From positions 1-5,454 of the forward strand of contig JAIRNM010000088.1 of the NCBI GenBank assembly GCA_031258055.1: a DNA stretch of 5,454 nucleotides, written 5' to 3'. The notes under the pieces are model-generated. The model made no database searches and was not told the DNA's origin. It saw only the letters and a list, made by a program, of their open reading frames with translations. Below are positions 5,076-5,454 of the stretch, in pieces; the first letter of the stretch is position 1; every line of letters starts with the position of its first letter. Both the position numbers and the translations under genes were made by a program. This stretch comes from Bifidobacteriaceae bacterium (GTDB lineage: Bacteria; Actinomycetota; Actinomycetes; Actinomycetales; WQXJ01).

Positions 5076-5454
5076 CTATTCGACCAGCGCGGCGGCCCAG
5101 TCGAGCAGCGAAGCACCGATCGAGATGTACCAATCGCCACCAGCACCTTTGATCGCGCTCAAAGCCAACACGCTCTTCAGGTCAGGCAGCTTTTCGAGCT
5201 CATCCAGACCGCTGTCCGCTAGGTCAACGCCGAGTTCGTCGCCGCACATCTCTTGGGCTTCGCCCATCATGTCGACCGAGACGCAGCCGCCTTCGTACTT
5301 GAAGCTGACGGCCATGCCCTCACTGACGACCTCTCCCTCAATCACTCCCTTGGACGGGACGGAGATGGAAGCAGTGCCAGTCGTGTCGCCGTACTCGCTC
5401 TTCGCCGTCAGGTCGAACGTCCATTTCTGCCGACTTTCCTGAGTCAACGTCACT
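5076..5454 (-). CDS. Hypothetical acidic, probably exported protein (5' partial)
   Basis: The C-terminal ~125 residues of a gene that runs in from beyond the right edge. The GTG at 5453 is the first visible start codon, but the frame reaches the window edge, so the real start is probably upstream. I do not recognise a named family. The fragment is acidic and beta-rich at first (WTFDLTAKSEYGDTTGTASISVPSKG). It has two cysteines at about 57 and 70 that could form a disulfide, then an amphipathic stretch (DELEKLPDLKSVLAL) and a closing GGDWYISIGASLLDWAAALVE. The 'WY-S' ending resembles the C-termini of secreted or lipid-anchored actinobacterial hypothetical proteins, which is an inference. The export signal would be outside the window. 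Its stop is 38 bases ahead of the helicase start on the same strand, so the two may be co-transcribed. Confidence 0.6.
   Translation of the reverse strand, partial: VTLTQESRQKWTFDLTAKSEYGDTTGTASISVPSKGVIEGEVVSEGMAVSFKYEGGCVSVDMMGEAQEMCGDELGVDLADSGLDELEKLPDLKSVLALSAIKGAGGDWYISIGASLLDWAAALVE

Overview
The window looks like a chromosomal segment from a high-GC actinobacterium. It is GC-rich throughout, with G/C-biased third codon positions. Its gene order matches the conserved actinobacterial 'helicase/secretion neighbourhood', known in mycobacteria as the Rv3649 to Rv3660c region: a Tad/Flp pilus operon running toward a convergent DEAH-type helicase carrying a DUF1998/MZB C-terminus. I cannot name the genus.

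Positions 1-2395 (+ strand) hold the end of a tad operon. The first gene is the 3' part of a TadB-like inner-membrane platform protein that continues in frame into a TadC-like domain. A 261-bp gap follows, with a stem-loop/dyad, a plausible sigma70-type promoter whose spacer contains a G8 tract, and a leader hairpin. Next come a Flp-type pilin (DUF4244 type), a TadE-like pseudopilin overlapping it by 1 bp, and an Rv3654c-type TadE-like protein. This last protein has an unusual N-terminal extension made of degenerate 7-residue (21-bp) repeats. The block ends with a very small ribbon-helix-helix (CopG-like) protein.

Positions 2437-5037 (- strand) encode the large helicase, related to MrfA/YprA, with complete helicase motifs and a C-terminal cysteine cluster. 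Between its two RecA lobes is an Ala/Pro/Ser-rich insertion built on a 36-bp period. Upstream on the same strand, the window edge cuts off the C-terminal part of an acidic, probably exported hypothetical protein.

The tad products fit one machine: TadBC as membrane platform, Flp as major pilin, and the TadE-like proteins as minor pseudopilins. The helicase is probably a DNA-repair enzyme and is linked by conserved synteny, not by a known mechanism. The points most worth following are the TadB-TadC fusion, the G8 tract in the flp promoter spacer, and the two independent in-frame tandem repeats in convergent genes.
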